A DNA stretch of 64,000 bases from Enterobacteriaceae bacterium B14 (GCA_000307305.1 DF158882.1:547956-611955); one strand, 5' to 3'. Shown: positions 50,682-59,995, counted from the stretch's first letter. Numbers and translations: made by a program. The notes: generated by a model not told the origin, from the sequence alone.

Positions 50682-52616
50682 ATGGCGTTATTCCCTTATA
50701 AACGTCTGGCATATTTATTTGATGCAATTAGATCGGAGACTTTGCCTCAGGATGAGTTAGCCAAACGCTTCTCTGTTTCGACGAGAACGATACGCACCGA
50801 TGTTGCTGTATTAAATGACGTGTTAAGTATCTACGGCGCTGTGATAACCCATGAACGTGGTTCAGGCTATTGGCTGAAAATTGATAATGCGGATGCATTT
50901 GCGACACTGCCTATGCAGAAAAATCAGCTTAAAAGTATCCCAAGAAGTGCTAAAGAAAGGGTTGAGGCGCTACTACTGAAGTTTCTCATGGCCTCTTCAC
51001 CATTGAAGCTGGATGAGTTAGCTGATGAGTGGTTTGTTAGCCGAGCAACGTTGCAAAGTGATATTGTTTCCGTCCGTGAAAAACTACAAAAATACCAAAT
51101 CACCTTAGATAAAGTACCTCGCCAGGGCGTAAAGCTCGAGGGGACTGAGAGCGCAATTAGATCCTGTATTACAGATATTCTCTGGCACCGTTTTTCTACC
51201 GATAACGAGCGCTCATTTAATGATTTTAAACAAGATATTTTAACGGATATCGACTTAGCTTATATTGAAAAAGTGATTCAAAATAGCGTTAAGCGATTCG
51301 ATATTCGTTTAACAAATGAAGGGCGACAATACCTTATATTTAATTGTGCAGTATCTATACTCAGAATTACATGGGGCCATGAGCTTATCGAGTTCTCTTC
51401 AGAGGAGATGGATAGTGCACTGGTGGGAACTGTAAACGAAATATCTAAAGGGTTCGCCTTCTTCCTTGGTTCTGGAATTAGCCAAGCGGAAGAAAATTAT
51501 TTAAGCGTACAAGTTTCTGCATATCGCATTTCTCATGGCGATGAAGAGGCTATAGGCGAAAATAACAGTAATGAGCTAGTAAAGTATATTCTCTCATATA
51601 TTAACGATTCCTATAATTATGATTTAAGAAATGATGAGAAATTGAAATCTGATTTATCTGTTCATCTCACCGCTATGATGACGCGAATACGCTATCAGAT
51701 TAACACCAAGAATCCTTTATTGGCTGATATTAAACAGTATTACCCCTTTGCTTATGATGTCGCTCTAAGTGCAATGACAGACGTTGAAAAACGCCTGCCA
51801 TTTCCTATCAGTGAGGATGAACTGGGCTATCTTGCCGTTCATATTGGGGTAGGGTTAGAGCGAAATTACAGTACGGGTTATACACGCCACCCACAGGTGA
51901 TGCTGGTGTGTGATTCGGGTAATTCGACGATATTAATGATTGAAGCCAAGATTGCTCGTGAGTTTCCTCAACTGAAAATTCAGCGAGTGATATCTTTACG
52001 GGAGTACGAAGCGCTTTCTAGCATTGAAGAAGATTTTGTTATCACTACCGTTCGGTTAGAAGAGAAAGATAAGCCCATTGTTAAGATTGCACCTTTCCCA
52101 ACGCCTTATCAGCTTGAGCAACTAGGGCGTCTTGCTATTGTCGATAGAACCAAACCTTATATTCTTGAACGCTTTTTTGATGAAAAGCATTTTATGATCG
52201 TCAAAGGCAAGATGACGCGAGAAGCCCTGTTCAAAAAAGTATGCCAGCAGTTAGAAGCCGATGGATATGTGATGCCTGATTTCTATCCTTCACTGGTTGC
52301 TCGCGAATCTATTGTTTCGACGTTGTTTGGTGAGAATATTGCGCTACCGCACTCATTGGGCCTCATGGCGAAGAAAACGGTCGTGGTCACCATTTTAGCC
52401 CCACAGGGGATTGAATGGAGCGACGACAGAAAAGGTCCTGTGGCGAACGTTATCTTTTTACTCGCGATCAGCAAGGCAGAATATGAAGAGGCGATGGCGA
52501 TTTACGATCTGTTTGTGACATTTGTCAGAGAGAAAGCGACAAAGCGCCTGCTCAATAGTAAAAACTTTAATGATTTTCAGGTTATCGCCAAAGATAGCTT
52601 GGGTAGGATCTCATAA
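50682..52616 (+). CDS. PRD-containing PTS-controlled transcriptional activator (MtlR/LicR type)
   Basis: 644-residue multidomain regulator. N-terminal helix-turn-helix domain (about 8-60: LAKRFSVSTRTIRTDVAVLND) and a second HTH (about 95-135); two PRDs (about 190-285 and 300-395, histidines such as 328 and 387). An EIIB-like domain follows, with cysteine 410 (MLVCDSGNST), then a C-terminal EIIA-Fru-like domain with histidine 557 (NIALPHSLG). This is the layout of DNA-binding MtlR/LicR activators, not of RNA-binding BglG antiterminators. Phosphorylation at these sites would link expression of the upstream cluster to a PTS. It lies downstream of the cluster in the same direction. Confidence 0.88.
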   Translation: MALFPYKRLAYLFDAIRSETLPQDELAKRFSVSTRTIRTDVAVLNDVLSIYGAVITHERGSGYWLKIDNADAFATLPMQKNQLKSIPRSAKERVEALLLKFLMASSPLKLDELADEWFVSRATLQSDIVSVREKLQKYQITLDKVPRQGVKLEGTESAIRSCITDILWHRFSTDNERSFNDFKQDILTDIDLAYIEKVIQNSVKRFDIRLTNEGRQYLIFNCAVSILRITWGHELIEFSSEEMDSALVGTVNEISKGFAFFLGSGISQAEENYLSVQVSAYRISHGDEEAIGENNSNELVKYILSYINDSYNYDLRNDEKLKSDLSVHLTAMMTRIRYQINTKNPLLADIKQYYPFAYDVALSAMTDVEKRLPFPISEDELGYLAVHIGVGLERNYSTGYTRHPQVMLVCDSGNSTILMIEAKIAREFPQLKIQRVISLREYEALSSIEEDFVITTVRLEEKDKPIVKIAPFPTPYQLEQLGRLAIVDRTKPYILERFFDEKHFMIVKGKMTREALFKKVCQQLEADGYVMPDFYPSLVARESIVSTLFGENIALPHSLGLMAKKTVVVTILAPQGIEWSDDRKGPVANVIFLLAISKAEYEEAMAIYDLFVTFVREKATKRLLNSKNFNDFQVIAKDSLGRIS

Positions 52617-52660
52617 TGTAATGACTGCCATGCGATAGGTGCTGAAAAGTGTTAGATATA

Positions 52661-52690
52661 AAAAAGCCGGCGAAAGATTGCCGGCTTTTT
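52661..52690. terminator. Bidirectional terminator regulator/pykA
   Basis: 11-bp stem AAAAAGCCGGC/GCCGGCTTTTT with an 8-base loop and T-runs on both strands, between convergent genes. It is the right edge of the inserted cluster. Confidence 0.92.
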
Positions 52691-52716
52691 CCATCGGTAC
52701 TCTAGAGCGTTCGATT

Positions 52717-54159
52717 TTACTCTACGGTTAACGCTCGGGTGGTGTTGGTACTACCAATTGTTCCCATAGCATCGCCCTGAGTCACAATGACTAAGTCGCC
52801 TGAAACCAGAAAGCCTTTATCACGTAGCAAATTAACGGCTTCTCGTGCTGCCGCTGCGCCATCTGTACCGTAATCGAAATAAACTGGTGTAACACCACGG
52901 TATAGCGCAGTCAGGTTCAGTGTATGCTCATGGCGAGCCATTGCGAAGATAGGCAATCCAGAGCTGATACGGGACATCATCAGGGCGGTTCGTCCTGATT
53001 CGGTCATTGCAATGATTGCCGTTACACCTTCCAGATGGTTCGCCGTGTACATGGCAGACATGGCAATAGACTCTTCAACGTTGTCGAATGTGCCATCTAA
53101 ACGGTGTTTTGATACGCTGATACTCGGGATTTTTTCTGCACCAATACAAACGCGAGCCATTGCTGCTACGGTCTCAGAAGGGTATTGGCCTGCGGCTGTT
53201 TCGGCGGAGAGCATAACGGCATCGGTACCATCCAACACCGCATTTGCCACATCCATGACTTCTGCGCGGGTTGGCATAGGGTTGGTAATCATCGATTCCA
53301 TCATCTGAGTCGCCGTAATGACGGCACGATTCAGCTTACGAGCGCGGCGAATCAAGTTTTTCTGTGTACCGACTAGCTCAGGATCGCCGATTTCAACGCC
53401 GAGATCGCCACGGGCCACCATTACTACATCGGAAGCAAGAATGATATCGTCCATCGCTTCTTGTGTTGCCACTGCTTCGGCACGTTCTACTTTAGCTACC
53501 ATTTTCGCCATACAACCCGCATCGCGCGTTAAGCGACGTGCATAGTTGATGTCTTCACCGGTGCGCGGAAAAGAAACGGCGAGATAATCTACGTCGATTT
53601 TTGCCGCCGTAAGAATGTCAGCTTTGTCTTTTTCTGTCAGCGCATCGGCGGAGAGGCCACCACCAAGCTTATTAATGCCTTTGTTATTGGACAAAGGCCC
53701 GCCGACAGTCACTTCGGTAAAGACTTTCAGTCCTTTGACTTCAACAACTTTTAATTGCACTCGCCCATCATCGAGCAGAAGAAGGTCCCCTGGGACGACA
53801 TCGGCTGGTAAGCCTTTATAGTCAATACCTACCTTGTCTTTATCGCCTTCACCTTTCGCCATTTCTGCATCAAGTAGGAACTTATCGCCGACATTAAGGA
53901 GAACTTTGCCCTCCTTAAAGGTAGAGACCCGAATTTTAGGGCCTTGGAGATCGCCGAGAATCGCGACGTGTTTGCCTAATCTGGCCGCTATCTCGCGAAC
54001 TTTATTCGCACGAAGGATGTGATCTTCAGGGGTTCCATGAGAGAAATTAAGACGAACAACGTTGGCACCTGCAGCGATAATCTTTTCTAGATTATTATCA
54101 CGATCTGTAGCTGGGCCTAATGTAGTGACGATCTTGGTTCTTCTGAGCCGTCTGGACAT
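52717..54159 (-). CDS. pykA: Pyruvate kinase II
   Basis: Converts phosphoenolpyruvate and ADP to pyruvate and ATP; the AMP-activated type in E. coli. From ATG 54159 (GGAG six bases upstream) 480 residues, starting [20 protein letters not shown], as in E. coli PykA. Active-site blocks are [46 protein letters not shown] and [11 protein letters not shown]. The C-terminal allosteric domain follows. The extra nine codons in the longer frame are rejected. Confidence 0.96.
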   Translation of the reverse strand: MSRRLRRTKIVTTLGPATDRDNNLEKIIAAGANVVRLNFSHGTPEDHILRANKVREIAARLGKHVAILGDLQGPKIRVSTFKEGKVLLNVGDKFLLDAEMAKGEGDKDKVGIDYKGLPADVVPGDLLLLDDGRVQLKVVEVKGLKVFTEVTVGGPLSNNKGINKLGGGLSADALTEKDKADILTAAKIDVDYLAVSFPRTGEDINYARRLTRDAGCMAKMVAKVERAEAVATQEAMDDIILASDVVMVARGDLGVEIGDPELVGTQKNLIRRARKLNRAVITATQMMESMITNPMPTRAEVMDVANAVLDGTDAVMLSAETAAGQYPSETVAAMARVCIGAEKIPSISVSKHRLDGTFDNVEESIAMSAMYTANHLEGVTAIIAMTESGRTALMMSRISSGLPIFAMARHEHTLNLTALYRGVTPVYFDYGTDGAAAAREAVNLLRDKGFLVSGDLVIVTQGDAMGTIGSTNTTRALTVE

Positions 54160-54230
54160 GAGTAACTCCGTTGACTTATAAGGCATTATTGGTGCTGGTT
54201 TTAAAAGTGGGGAAAGTTAGACTATGACAA

Positions 54231-54245
54231 TGTCGTTTTACAACA
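54231..54245. promoter_or_regulatory. Possible HexR site upstream of pykA
   Basis: TGTCGTTTTACAACA fits the HexR consensus as I recall it (TGTARTTWWATTACA type) in about 12 of 15 positions and is a palindrome with one mismatched pair. It lies about 70 bases before the pykA start. HexR control of pykA is known for some gammaproteobacteria, but this copy is imperfect. Confidence 0.35.
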
Positions 54246-54439
54246 TTATTACGTTAGCCTACATACTCCCTACGCTAAGGTTTATACCACTAAGTTATTA
54301 GTACCGATATGATATAGGCTAACAAACAATGGGAAACCTTATTATTTCTATTAAATCTATTTTACGTTGCTGGTGGATACACCGGTGGCACTGACGCATC
54401 CATACCGCAGATGGCCGTGGTTCAATCTTGGCTAGAGGA

Positions 54440-55309
54440 TTAATCGAAATGCTGCCCCGATAAATCCTCTTTATCAAATCGAGACTCTTTTAGAGAGTCT
54501 TTTACGCGCTTTAGGTTATCGCGAAACTTAGCGCCACGACGCAGAGTAAAGCCGATCGCTAGCACATCTATCAAGGTTAATTGAGCGATGCGAGATACCA
54601 TCGGCATATAGACATCAGTATCTTCTGGAACATCTAACAAAAGCGGCAGTGTGGCTTCTTTTGCCAGCGGTGAATCCTGTGACGTAATGGCGATTACCGT
54701 CGCGTCGTTTTCTCGTGCAAGGTGAGCGAGTTCAACTAAGCTTTTTGTTCGCCCTGTATGGGAAATTAATACCACAACATCCCCTTCAGATGAGTTCATA
54801 CAGCTCATTCTCTGCATGACGATATCATCGAAATAGACGATAGGAATATTGAACCGAAAGAACTTATTCATGGCATCGTGGGCAACGGCGGCAGAGGAGC
54901 CGAGGCCAAAGAAAGAGATTTTTTTTGCCTGAGTCATCAGATCAACAGCACGGTTAACGGCAGAGATATCGAGATTATTTCTTACCATATCCAGAGTTGC
55001 CATGGTTGACTCAAATATCTTGTGGGTATAAGAGTCGACGTTGTCATCCTCTTCTACGTTACGATTAACGTAAGGGGTGCCGTTGGCGAGGCATTGGGCC
55101 AAATGGAGCTTAAAATCAGGAAAACCTTTGGTATCTAGGCGTCGGCAAAAACGATTGACCGTTGGCTCACTAACATCAGCCATTTTAGCCAGAGTGGCAA
55201 TGCTGGAATGAATAGCAACTTGTGGAGCAGAAAGAATCACCTCCGCCACTTTACGCTCTGACTTACTGAGGTGCTCCAGATGATTCTGAATCTTTTCCAG
55301 TGTATTCAT
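54440..55309 (-). CDS. hexR: RpiR-family regulator HexR
   Basis: Transcriptional regulator of glucose-6-phosphate and Entner-Doudoroff genes that responds to 2-keto-3-deoxy-6-phosphogluconate. The 289-residue reading from ATG 55309 (MNTLEKIQNHLEHLSKSERKVAE) equals the E. coli length. N-terminal HTH with MADVSEPTVNRFCRRL (about 43-58), C-terminal SIS sugar-phosphate domain with FFGLGSSAAVAHD and VVVLISHTGRTKSLVE. Earlier in-frame ATGs at 55327 and 55357 are less likely. It is divergent from zwf, its main target. Confidence 0.94.
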   Translation of the reverse strand: MNTLEKIQNHLEHLSKSERKVAEVILSAPQVAIHSSIATLAKMADVSEPTVNRFCRRLDTKGFPDFKLHLAQCLANGTPYVNRNVEEDDNVDSYTHKIFESTMATLDMVRNNLDISAVNRAVDLMTQAKKISFFGLGSSAAVAHDAMNKFFRFNIPIVYFDDIVMQRMSCMNSSEGDVVVLISHTGRTKSLVELAHLARENDATVIAITSQDSPLAKEATLPLLLDVPEDTDVYMPMVSRIAQLTLIDVLAIGFTLRRGAKFRDNLKRVKDSLKESRFDKEDLSGQHFD

Positions 55310-55662
55310 AATATCGTGATTGCCCATAGAATTGGTCGATTGCACAAAAAGGTACAATTCGTTCGTATTTAATGAAAATATACTACTTGCGAAGGCACAG
55401 TGGCAGAGAGAGTTGCTGCTAACTGGCTTTTTTTAATCAGAATATGATGTGTGTCTAACTTTCAGAACTGAAAACAGATGTCAGAAATACTAAGGAAATA
55501 ACGATTCGACCCACTGCAGTCTCACGCTTAGTTATTTTTTTCATCGCTGTCAGCCCCAGTAGGCAAGCGAGTTACTGTTTAAGTGGGTTTACTGACTATA
55601 GTTAAAGAGAGTACATTACACATGTAATAAAATTACATAATCCTGCAGGAAAGGAGAGGACA
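55310..55662. other. Divergent control region hexR/zwf
   Basis: About 350 bases. Contains the HexR operator near the zwf end. TATAGT at 55597-55602 is a candidate -10 box for zwf, but no good -35 box lies at standard spacing. Confidence 0.5.
55623..55637. promoter_or_regulatory. HexR operator of zwf
   Basis: TGTAATAAAATTACA, palindromic except at the central bases, matches the HexR consensus TGTAATTAAATTACA as I recall it in all but one position. It lies 25 bases before the zwf ATG, between the likely promoter and the AAGGAGAGG ribosome binding site, as expected for a repressor site. Confidence 0.88.
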
Positions 55663-57138
55663 ATGGCAGATACTTCGGCGGTTCAGGCCTGTGACTTAGT
55701 TATTTTTGGCGCTAAAGGTGATTTAGCTCGTAGAAAGTTACTGCCTTCCTTGTACCAACTGGAGAAAGCGGGACATATTGACCCCGATACACGCATTATC
55801 GGTGTTGGACGGGCAGAATGGGATAAAGCGGCTTATACCAAAGTAGTAAAAGAAGCGCTTGATACCTTCATGAAAGAAAAAGCAGATGCTGAGATATGGG
55901 AAAGGCTCAGTGCACGTCTAGATTTCTGCAATTTGGATGTTAATGACAGCGCGGCATTCAAAACATTGGGCAAAATGCTCGATCAGAAAAAACGCACCAC
56001 CATTAACTATTTTGCCATGCCACCAAGTACCTTTGGCGCAATCTGCCAAGGCTTGGGAACGGCGGGTCTGAACAAAGAACCTAGCCGTGTGGTCATGGAA
56101 AAACCGCTAGGTACAGATTTAGCATCCTCTCAAGATATTAATAATCGCGTAGCCGAATACTTTAATGAATCTCAGGTATATCGTATTGACCACTACCTTG
56201 GGAAAGAAACCGTACTGAATTTGTTGGCGCTGCGTTTTGCTAACTCGTTGTTTGCCGCGAACTGGGATAACAGCACTATCGATCACGTTCAGATTACGGT
56301 AGCTGAAGAAGTCGGTATCGAAGGGCGTTGGGGTTATTTCGATCAAGCTGGGCAGATGCGCGATATGATCCAGAATCATCTGCTGCAAATTCTGACCATG
56401 ATTGCGATGTCCCCTCCGGCTGATTTAACGACAGACCGCATTCGTGATGAGAAAGTGAAAGTCTTGCGTTCACTGCGTCGTATTGACCGCACCAACATTC
56501 GCGAAAATGTGGTTCGTGGCCAATATACAGCGGGCTTCGTACAGGGCAAAAAAGTGCCGGGTTATCTGGAAGAAGAGGGCGCGAATAAGAGCAGCTCAAC
56601 AGAAACCTTTGTTTCGATCAAAGTTGATATCGACAACTGGCGCTGGGCTGGCGTGCCTTTCTATCTGCGCACGGGTAAGCGTTTGACCACGAAGTGTTCA
56701 GAGGTCGTGGTGTACTTTAAAAACCCACCTCTTAACCTCTTTAGAGACTCTTATCAGCAACTACCACAAAATAAGCTGATTATTCGTCTTCAGCCTGATG
56801 AAGGCGTTGAAATTCAGATCTTAAATAAAGTACCGGGTCTGGATCACAAGCACCGTCTGCAAACTACCAAGCTCGATTTGAGCTTCTCTGATACGTTCCA
56901 TCAAGAGCATGTGGCTGATGCCTATGAGCGTCTGTTATTGGAAACCATGCGTGGCATTCAAGCGTTGTTCGTGCGCCGTGATGAGGTAGAAGAGGCGTGG
57001 AAATGGGTTGATTCCATCATGAATGCGTGGGAAGCGGATAATGAGCCACCTAAGCCTTATCAGTCAGGTACTTGGGGGCCAGTTGCCTCTGTTGCGCTGA
57101 TTACCCGTGACGGGCGTTCATGGAACGAGTTTGAATAA
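55663..57138 (+). CDS. zwf: Glucose-6-phosphate 1-dehydrogenase
   Basis: Oxidises glucose 6-phosphate to 6-phosphoglucono-lactone with NADP+. 491 residues, the E. coli length. NADP-binding motif GAKGDLARRK at 16-25; active-site RIDHYLGK at 174-181 with the catalytic histidine region; EKPLG at 146-150 and RTGKRL further on. A strong ribosome binding site (AAGGAGAGG) precedes the ATG. pgl starts ten bases after its stop, giving a coupled two-step unit. Confidence 0.97.
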   Translation: MADTSAVQACDLVIFGAKGDLARRKLLPSLYQLEKAGHIDPDTRIIGVGRAEWDKAAYTKVVKEALDTFMKEKADAEIWERLSARLDFCNLDVNDSAAFKTLGKMLDQKKRTTINYFAMPPSTFGAICQGLGTAGLNKEPSRVVMEKPLGTDLASSQDINNRVAEYFNESQVYRIDHYLGKETVLNLLALRFANSLFAANWDNSTIDHVQITVAEEVGIEGRWGYFDQAGQMRDMIQNHLLQILTMIAMSPPADLTTDRIRDEKVKVLRSLRRIDRTNIRENVVRGQYTAGFVQGKKVPGYLEEEGANKSSSTETFVSIKVDIDNWRWAGVPFYLRTGKRLTTKCSEVVVYFKNPPLNLFRDSYQQLPQNKLIIRLQPDEGVEIQILNKVPGLDHKHRLQTTKLDLSFSDTFHQEHVADAYERLLLETMRGIQALFVRRDEVEEAWKWVDSIMNAWEADNEPPKPYQSGTWGPVASVALITRDGRSWNEFE

Positions 57139-57148
57139 GGGGCACGGC

Positions 57149-57868
57149 ATGAACAGTTCTTATCACTATAGCCATGCAACGCTGCAAGAGTTCGCGGATG
57201 CAGAGTCACTGAATCAGCAGTTTGCGGTGGAAATCGCCAATAAACTACGTGCTGGTCTGAAACAGAATGGCCATGCAAGCCTTGTGGTTTCCGGTGGGCG
57301 AACGCCTATCGGGCTGTTTACTCATTTAAGAGAGCAAGTGCTGGATTGGAGCAATGTGTTTATCACTCTGGCTGATGAGCGCTGGGTTGATGAGCACGAT
57401 GAGTCCAGCAATGAAAAGCTGGTACGAGAGCATTTGCTACAGAGCCATGCGGCGACAGCTCGTTTTGTTGGCCTTAAAAACTCACACCTTACCCCTTTTG
57501 ATGGGGCTACGGAGACAGAGAGAGCGTTGGCTGCTTTCCCTCGCCCTTTTGATGTGGTGATTCTTGGCATGGGGGAGGATGGACATACTGCATCTCTGTT
57601 CCCCGGCGCTGAAAATTTGAAGGCGGCATTGGCGATGGATTCAGGCCGTGTCTGTATGGGCATGACCCCACTTACTGCACCGTTAGACCGCATTACACTC
57701 ACGCTGCCTGCGCTATTGAATAGCCGCCAGATTTATCTGCATCTGGTTGGTGAGAGTAAGATGGCGGTTTATCGACAAGCGGCTCAGGGAAATGACCTGA
57801 ACGAGATGCCAGTAAGAGCCATCCTTGGGCAGTCAGAGACGCCCGTTGAAATTATTTGGACTAAATAG
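57149..57868 (+). CDS. pgl: 6-phosphogluconolactonase (DevB/Pgl type)
   Basis: Hydrolyses the lactone made by Zwf. The 239-residue reading from ATG 57149 (AAGGGG upstream) starts MNSSYHYSHATLQEFADAE. Motifs: SGGRTPIGLF, LADERWVDE and GMGEDGHTASLFPG. This is the NagB-like DevB family, not the beta-propeller YbhE type used by E. coli K-12. The longer frame from 57107 overlaps zwf without family support. Confidence 0.94.
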   Translation: MNSSYHYSHATLQEFADAESLNQQFAVEIANKLRAGLKQNGHASLVVSGGRTPIGLFTHLREQVLDWSNVFITLADERWVDEHDESSNEKLVREHLLQSHAATARFVGLKNSHLTPFDGATETERALAAFPRPFDVVILGMGEDGHTASLFPGAENLKAALAMDSGRVCMGMTPLTAPLDRITLTLPALLNSRQIYLHLVGESKMAVYRQAAQGNDLNEMPVRAILGQSETPVEIIWTK

Positions 57869-57891
57869 TCCCCTCTACGCGAGAAGATCCC

Positions 57892-57925
57892 GTTAATCCA
57901 TGCCTTATATTTGGCATGGATTAAC
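57892..57925 (+). terminator. Hairpin between pgl and eda
   Basis: Perfect 13-bp stem GTTAATCCATGCC/GGCATGGATTAAC (57892-57904/57913-57925) with an 8-base loop, 24 bases after pgl. No T-run follows, so it may attenuate or stabilise rather than fully stop transcription into eda. Confidence 0.55.
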
Positions 57926-57982
57926 ACTGAGTATTAAACATTTTTATTAATTTACCCTCTATGGGTTGAGCGGAGACGACAG

Positions 57983-58624
57983 ATGAAGAACTGGAAAACA
58001 AGTGCTGAACAGATCATGACAGCAGGCCCAGTTGTGCCGGTAATTGTTATTAATGAACTTTCACAGGCTGTACCGTTGGCGAAAGCACTTGTCGCTGGGG
58101 GCGTGCGTGTTCTGGAAGTCACTTTGCGTACCAGTTGCGCTGTCGAAGCTATTCGCGCCATTGCGAAAGAAGTTCCTGAAGCGATTATTGGTGCTGGCAC
58201 AGTTATCAATGCAGAGCAGTTAGCGGCAGTAACTGAAGCGGGTGCTCAATTTGCTATTAGCCCAGGCCTAACGGATTCATTACTGAAAGCAGCAACAGCG
58301 GGTACTATTCCGTTAATTCCAGGCATTAGCACCGTTTCTGAGTTGATGCTAGGTATGGATCATGGCTTACGCGAGTTTAAATTCTTCCCAGCAGAAGCAA
58401 ATGGTGGCGTGAAGGCGCTGCAAGCTATTGCTGGTCCATTCTCTCAAGTTCGCTTCTGCCCAACCGGCGGTATTACACCAAATAACTATCGCGATTATTT
58501 GGCGCTGAAAAGTGTTCTATGCATCGGTGGTTCTTGGTTGGTGCCTAACGACGCTATTGCAAGTGGCGACTATGAGCGTATCACTAAGCTGGCACGTGAA
58601 GCGGTAGAAGGCGCAAAAGCGTAA
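57983..58624 (+). CDS. eda: KDPG/KHG aldolase
   Basis: Cleaves 2-keto-3-deoxy-6-phosphogluconate to pyruvate and glyceraldehyde 3-phosphate; also acts on 4-hydroxy-2-oxoglutarate. 213 residues. Glutamate 45 (LEVTLRT), [12 protein letters not shown], and the Schiff-base lysine at 133 in [12 protein letters not shown] are in the E. coli positions. [14 protein letters not shown] binds phosphate. The usual partner edd is not between pgl and eda. Confidence 0.96.
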   Translation: MKNWKTSAEQIMTAGPVVPVIVINELSQAVPLAKALVAGGVRVLEVTLRTSCAVEAIRAIAKEVPEAIIGAGTVINAEQLAAVTEAGAQFAISPGLTDSLLKAATAGTIPLIPGISTVSELMLGMDHGLREFKFFPAEANGGVKALQAIAGPFSQVRFCPTGGITPNNYRDYLALKSVLCIGGSWLVPNDAIASGDYERITKLAREAVEGAKA

Positions 58625-58656
58625 ATTTACTCGCGCTGCTTAGGTTAACTTGTTTC

Positions 58657-58684
58657 AAAAGCACCTCATTCGAGGTGCTTTTTT
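58657..58684 (+). terminator. Terminator after eda
   Basis: 11-bp stem AAAAGCACCTC/GAGGTGCTTTT (58657-58667/58672-58682), 4-base loop and six T residues. A strong Rho-independent terminator. Confidence 0.93.
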
Positions 58685-59208
58685 ACATCTAAGCGTGAGT
58701 TCTTGCGTCTGTAATGAGATCATATTCACACCTTCTTTCGCAAAGTAAAAATATTTTTTAAATATTTAATTTATTAAAAATTAACATTTTTTAGTGGTTT
58801 ATTTATGAAAACACGGATTTGATTTATAAAATTCGGCATGTTATAAATAGCCGCATATATAATTTGAATCACGAGGTTGCAGTAAAACATGTTTGGTCGC
58901 AGTGACTGAACCCACTCTTTATTATGATAGCCACTCAAAGTTATAAACAAAGATGTACCGTTTATGTCCTTTTCCTCTCCGCTATTTACTGTAGCGAGCA
59001 GCACTGGATCAGCCAGCTCTAGCGCCACTTTCCAGCACTATCTCTAGCGTTATCTCTATATAACGTCATTTATATTAAAAAATGCGTGCTATATCAGCGT
59101 CTGCTTTTGCGGGCTAATTAACTGTATTTAAAGTTAATGGTTCTCTTATTGCTATGCGGATTCTGCTCTAGCCTCAAATTTCGCACCATAAATGCGAGGA
59201 ATGGAAAA
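58685..59208. other. AT-rich spacer between eda and mdtJ
   Basis: About 520 bases. An 84-codon minus-strand frame at 58774-59028 has no recognisable family and unlikely composition, so I do not call it. CTCTAGCG occurs twice (near 59017 and 59041), with CTCTATATAACG after it. Otherwise nothing seen; the mdtJI promoter should be at the right end. Confidence 0.5.
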
Positions 59209-59589
59209 GTGATCTATTGGATTTTTTTAGCGTTCGCTATTGTTACTGAAGTTATTGGTACTTTGTCGATGAAATATGCGAGTACAACGGGTGATATGAC
59301 AGGGCATTTCGTCATGTATTTTATGATTACCTGCTCCTATATTTTATTGTCCGTTGCAGTCAAACGTGTGGCTTTAGGTGTGGCCTATGCCTTATGGGAA
59401 GGGATTGGAATTCTATTAATCACCTCTTTTAGCTGGTTATGGTTTGATGAGGTGCTTTCACCGTTAAAAATAGCAGGATTGCTGATTTTACTGGCGGGAA
59501 TTATGTTGGTGAAGTCGGGGACGGATAGTAGCAAAAAAAGCAGCAAAAAACGGATGGATAAGCAGGAGATAGACCATGCAACCGCTTGA
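59209..59589 (+). CDS. mdtJ: Spermidine export subunit MdtJ (SMR family)
   Basis: Small multidrug resistance protein that with MdtI exports spermidine. The 126-residue reading from GTG 59209 starts with [20 protein letters not shown], carrying the conserved membrane-embedded glutamate at residue 14. Four membrane helices are expected; [14 protein letters not shown] and [14 protein letters not shown] are family blocks. The open frame begins earlier at 59137 but only the GTG reading matches MdtJ. It overlaps mdtI by 14 bases. Confidence 0.91.
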   Translation: MIYWIFLAFAIVTEVIGTLSMKYASTTGDMTGHFVMYFMITCSYILLSVAVKRVALGVAYALWEGIGILLITSFSWLWFDEVLSPLKIAGLLILLAGIMLVKSGTDSSKKSSKKRMDKQEIDHATA

Positions 59590-59905
59590 GTTTTACCACG
59601 TTGCATTTTTACTTCTGGCGGTTGTTTTAGAGATTCTGGCCAATATTTTTCTTAAAATGTCGGATGGTTTTCGCCGGATCTGGTTTGGCTTGCTCTCTCT
59701 ACTCGCGGTTTTAGGCGCGTTCTCTGCTTTGGCACAGGCAGTAAAAGGAATGGATCTTTCGGTCGCTTATGCCTTGTGGGGCGGTTTTGGTATTGCGGCT
59801 ACCGTTGCGGCGGGATGGGTCATGTTCGGGCAGAAACTTAACTCTCGCGGTTGGTTGGGTTTAGGTTTACTGCTACTTGGGATGGTCGTTATAAAAATCG
59901 CTTAA
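59576..59905 (+). CDS. mdtI: Spermidine export subunit MdtI (SMR family)
   Basis: Partner of MdtJ. 109 residues, the E. coli length, with four membrane helices, the conserved glutamate in [17 protein letters not shown], and [20 protein letters not shown]. Overlap with mdtJ suggests coupled translation of the two halves of the heterodimer. Confidence 0.94.
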   Translation: MQPLEFYHVAFLLLAVVLEILANIFLKMSDGFRRIWFGLLSLLAVLGAFSALAQAVKGMDLSVAYALWGGFGIAATVAAGWVMFGQKLNSRGWLGLGLLLLGMVVIKIA

Positions 59906-59937
59906 TAGGTTGTGATTAAAGAAGGGCTAAAATTAAT

Positions 59938-59973
59938 AAGGCACTGAGTAACCACTAAATTCAGTGCCTTTTT
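59938..59973 (+). terminator. Terminator after mdtI
   Basis: 10-bp stem AAGGCACTGA/TCAGTGCCTT (59938-59947/59961-59970), 13-base loop and a T-run. It sits between mdtI and the convergent yoaB and may serve both. Confidence 0.85.
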
Positions 59974-59995
59974 ATTATGGTCTAATTACATTGCG

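Noticed and set aside
54318-54446. Open stretch of about 43 codons ending ...AGGYTGGTDASIPQMAVVQSWLED
   Set aside because: Protein-like in feel, but there is no start codon before the late ATG, no family I recognise, and the frame has a stop just upstream. It could be a relic, but evidence is too thin.
58774-59028. 84-codon minus-strand open frame between eda and mdtJ
   Set aside because: AT-rich, no ribosome binding site, no recognisable family; likely chance.
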